DNA from: Dethiobacter alkaliphilus
GTDB taxonomy: Bacteria > Bacillota > Dethiobacteria > DTU022 > UBA8154
Reading direction: 5' to 3'
NCBI GenBank assembly: GCA_016841605.1
Contig: JAENYV010000002.1
Coordinates: 124,001-188,000 of the forward strand
Length of the DNA: 64,000 bases
The notes beneath the pieces are model-generated. The model had not been told where the DNA came from, ran no database searches, and saw only the letters and a list, made by a program, of their open reading frames with translations. Both the position numbers and the translations under genes were made by a program. This document shows, piece by piece, positions 63,601 to 64,000 of this stretch (position 1 is its first letter; each line of letters begins with the position of its first letter).

Positions 63601-64000
63601 ATATTTCTTTTCATCTCTTCCAGCCTGGAACCGGTCTCTTTTTTCTTCTGTTTATACTTATGAATTTCTGCAGCTTCCTCAAATATCTCTCTCCGCTCCT
63701 CTGATCTGGCATTAATAATCTGTTCTACCCGTCCCTGGCCGACAAGAGAATAAGTTTCCGTACCGATACCCGTATCCCAAAAAAGTTCAAGAATATCTTT
63801 TAATCTACAGGAAGTTTTATTCAAATAGTATTCCCCTTCTCCCGACCTGTACATCCTCCTGGTAATTGCTACCTCAGTATAATCCAGGGGCAGAGATTTA
63901 TCGACATCATCCAAAACCAGTGAAACCTCGGCAAAGTTCAATGCTTTGCGCTGGGCGGTTCCATTAAACATCAACTCTTCCATTTTTGTCCCGCGCATCG
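60615..64000 (-). CDS. smc: Chromosome-partition protein SMC, N-terminal part outside the window
   Basis: The frame is open to the window edge, about 1127 codons, missing the first tens of residues with Walker A. Visible: N-terminal ATPase part (SLVLDDVDKSLP, YLNKTSCRLKDI, GQGRVEQIINARSEERR), two long coiled coils, a hinge (EGIFGPVAGLINVSQNFEKAVEVALGASVQFIV, in parts), and the C-terminal signature LSGGEKALTAIALLFA with Walker B VLDEIDSSLDD. It condenses and separates the chromosome. The ATG near 63998 is not the true start. Confidence 0.97.
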   Translation of the reverse strand, partial: MRGTKMEELMFNGTAQRKALNFAEVSLVLDDVDKSLPLDYTEVAITRRMYRSGEGEYYLNKTSCRLKDILELFWDTGIGTETYSLVGQGRVEQIINARSEERREIFEEAAEIHKYKQKKKETGSRLEEMKRNMIRLEDLLAELKDRKNHLSQAADQAGKYREIQSQLQERELKLFELRRVMNESSIAKVTGELERLEVLLQDKKINLQNLTERLGVLVQDEARAFQEVEEKQKSFQQRRTEVEELRHTCGLVQEQKKFARERSILKEEAFQEVQLRLEGLEKTLLQNKEELQNVQKEQEYTGQKAINVQNRLKSLRSGSLLASREKLKEQLTELSSGGAVMEQSIQDNKLRCRELQERLSELQKKQENKRQEKGKWEKEEENSQGLLARLKTGQNDLEKEFQLREKYFQDLAHRCNAQKESYLRSIREMEKKNSRLKLLRENEEELTSYTGGVRAVMQASSHGSMLEGIFGPVAGLINVSQNFEKAVEVALGASVQFIVVEDDRAARKAIAYLKEKKAGRATFLPLNLLKTPHRREIPQIVDGFLGVASKVVTVPDKFKKAVEYLLGGVLLAENLEKALLILRKDRGGWRIVTLDGEMITPGGAISGGLQSGERSGFLQRKRELTILQEDIESFEKHLEDEKKELDKNNKKLTELSEEINSLDLKRKSMEKEVLEKQRLLETCRFERERIVNELKELEQDKNSLEVKYGLLKDQGQKSSFELEENRQMLEKLAKELAQTGQRVSQEEKESKKLEEELMEIRIKFSALQEKESSCQELVRRQSQEKERLSNLAGNLSAERAGALAEMNKLEVKQNELAQKLEKEKSELNLAEENLQRLSRELNLCRRNKEELEAGKEKEQRSLERFERRFYQFNLEKTQLVEENRYLKEHYMDKFGVDPPSVARLKVDENEEQLQAERDSLAEQIAALGDVNMGAVEEYERLQERILFLENQQKDLSQGEKGMRKVMKELDQEMEKRFLQALHSIEKFFLDTFTGLFGGGQAFIKLLDPENVLESGLEIIAQPPGKKLQNISLLSGGEKALTAIALLFAVLRYKPAPFCVLDEIDSSLDDSNIERFIGFLKKYSGKTQFILITHRQKTMEEADVLYGVTMEEQGVSKVLSLNLTKKAG

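Noticed and set aside
1-64000. tRNA or rRNA genes
   Set aside because: I looked for the typical arms and CCA ends in the gaps and found none.

Overview
The window looks like chromosome from an anaerobic, spore-forming, low-to-mid-GC Firmicute, most likely a Clostridia/Peptococcaceae-type organism. The evidence is the classic Firmicute gene order (dprA-topA-trmFO-xerC-hslV-hslU-codY-rpsB-tsf, and smc-ftsY-ylxM-ffh-rpsP-khpA-rimM-trmD-rplS-lepB-rbgA-rnhB), a T-box leader, CodY, a LexA (DinR)-type SOS box, spore-coat-like proteins, and oxygen-sensitive enzymes (2-oxoacid:ferredoxin oxidoreductase, radical-SAM aminomutase, hybrid-cluster protein). The species cannot be fixed from the sequence alone.

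Layout. 1-3.9 kb (minus): a Phe-type T-box leader, then iorA-iorB and an acyl/aryl-CoA ligase cut by the window edge. 3.9-7.3 kb (minus): amidohydrolase, DUF35 protein, thiolase and SDR, a small acyl-CoA/aromatic catabolic cluster. 7.9-8.6 kb (plus): orphan NarL-type regulator. 8.7-18.8 kb (minus): translation and chromosome housekeeping. 18.8-23.3 kb (minus): glutamate 2,3-aminomutase and the pantothenate operon (DUF2520-panB-panC-panD). 23.6-29.8 kb (minus): three tandem M42 peptidases, a MetE-like protein, a 70-bp perfect palindrome and citramalate synthase. 30.0-34.2 kb (plus): two small coat-like genes, DUF72, a UvrD-type helicase and a PilZ protein. 34.4-39.1 kb: hcp with an Rrf2 regulator, yjbQ, a YkvA-like protein and a BamA-like ring-opening hydrolase. 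39.9-45.2 kb (minus): kaiC-kaiB-kaiB-hybrid histidine kinase. 45.7-49.0 kb (minus): two DUF421 proteins, DUF4363 and a CNNM/CBS transporter-like protein. 49.3-50.5 kb: decayed DNA (dinB fragment, REP-like repeats, a frameshifted secreted-protein gene, a DUF4367 remnant). 50.6-64 kb: SOS-controlled Y-family polymerase, then cca and the rnhB-to-smc housekeeping operon.

Main points. The most striking system is the KaiC/KaiB/KaiB/hybrid-kinase operon: a KaiA-less clock or timer module with two adjacent KaiB genes, a KaiC with a long C-terminal coiled coil and a Ser-Ser phosphosite dyad, and a PAS-GAF-PAS-HisKA-REC kinase as likely output. Its base composition is visibly GC-richer than its AT-rich flanks, which suggests transfer. 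Second, a T-box with apparent UUC (Phe) specifier controls iorAB plus a CoA ligase. This implies phenylacetate-to-phenylalanine salvage on Phe starvation rather than catabolism. Third, the 'kamA' homologue carries the Lys/Asn pair that marks glutamate 2,3-aminomutase.
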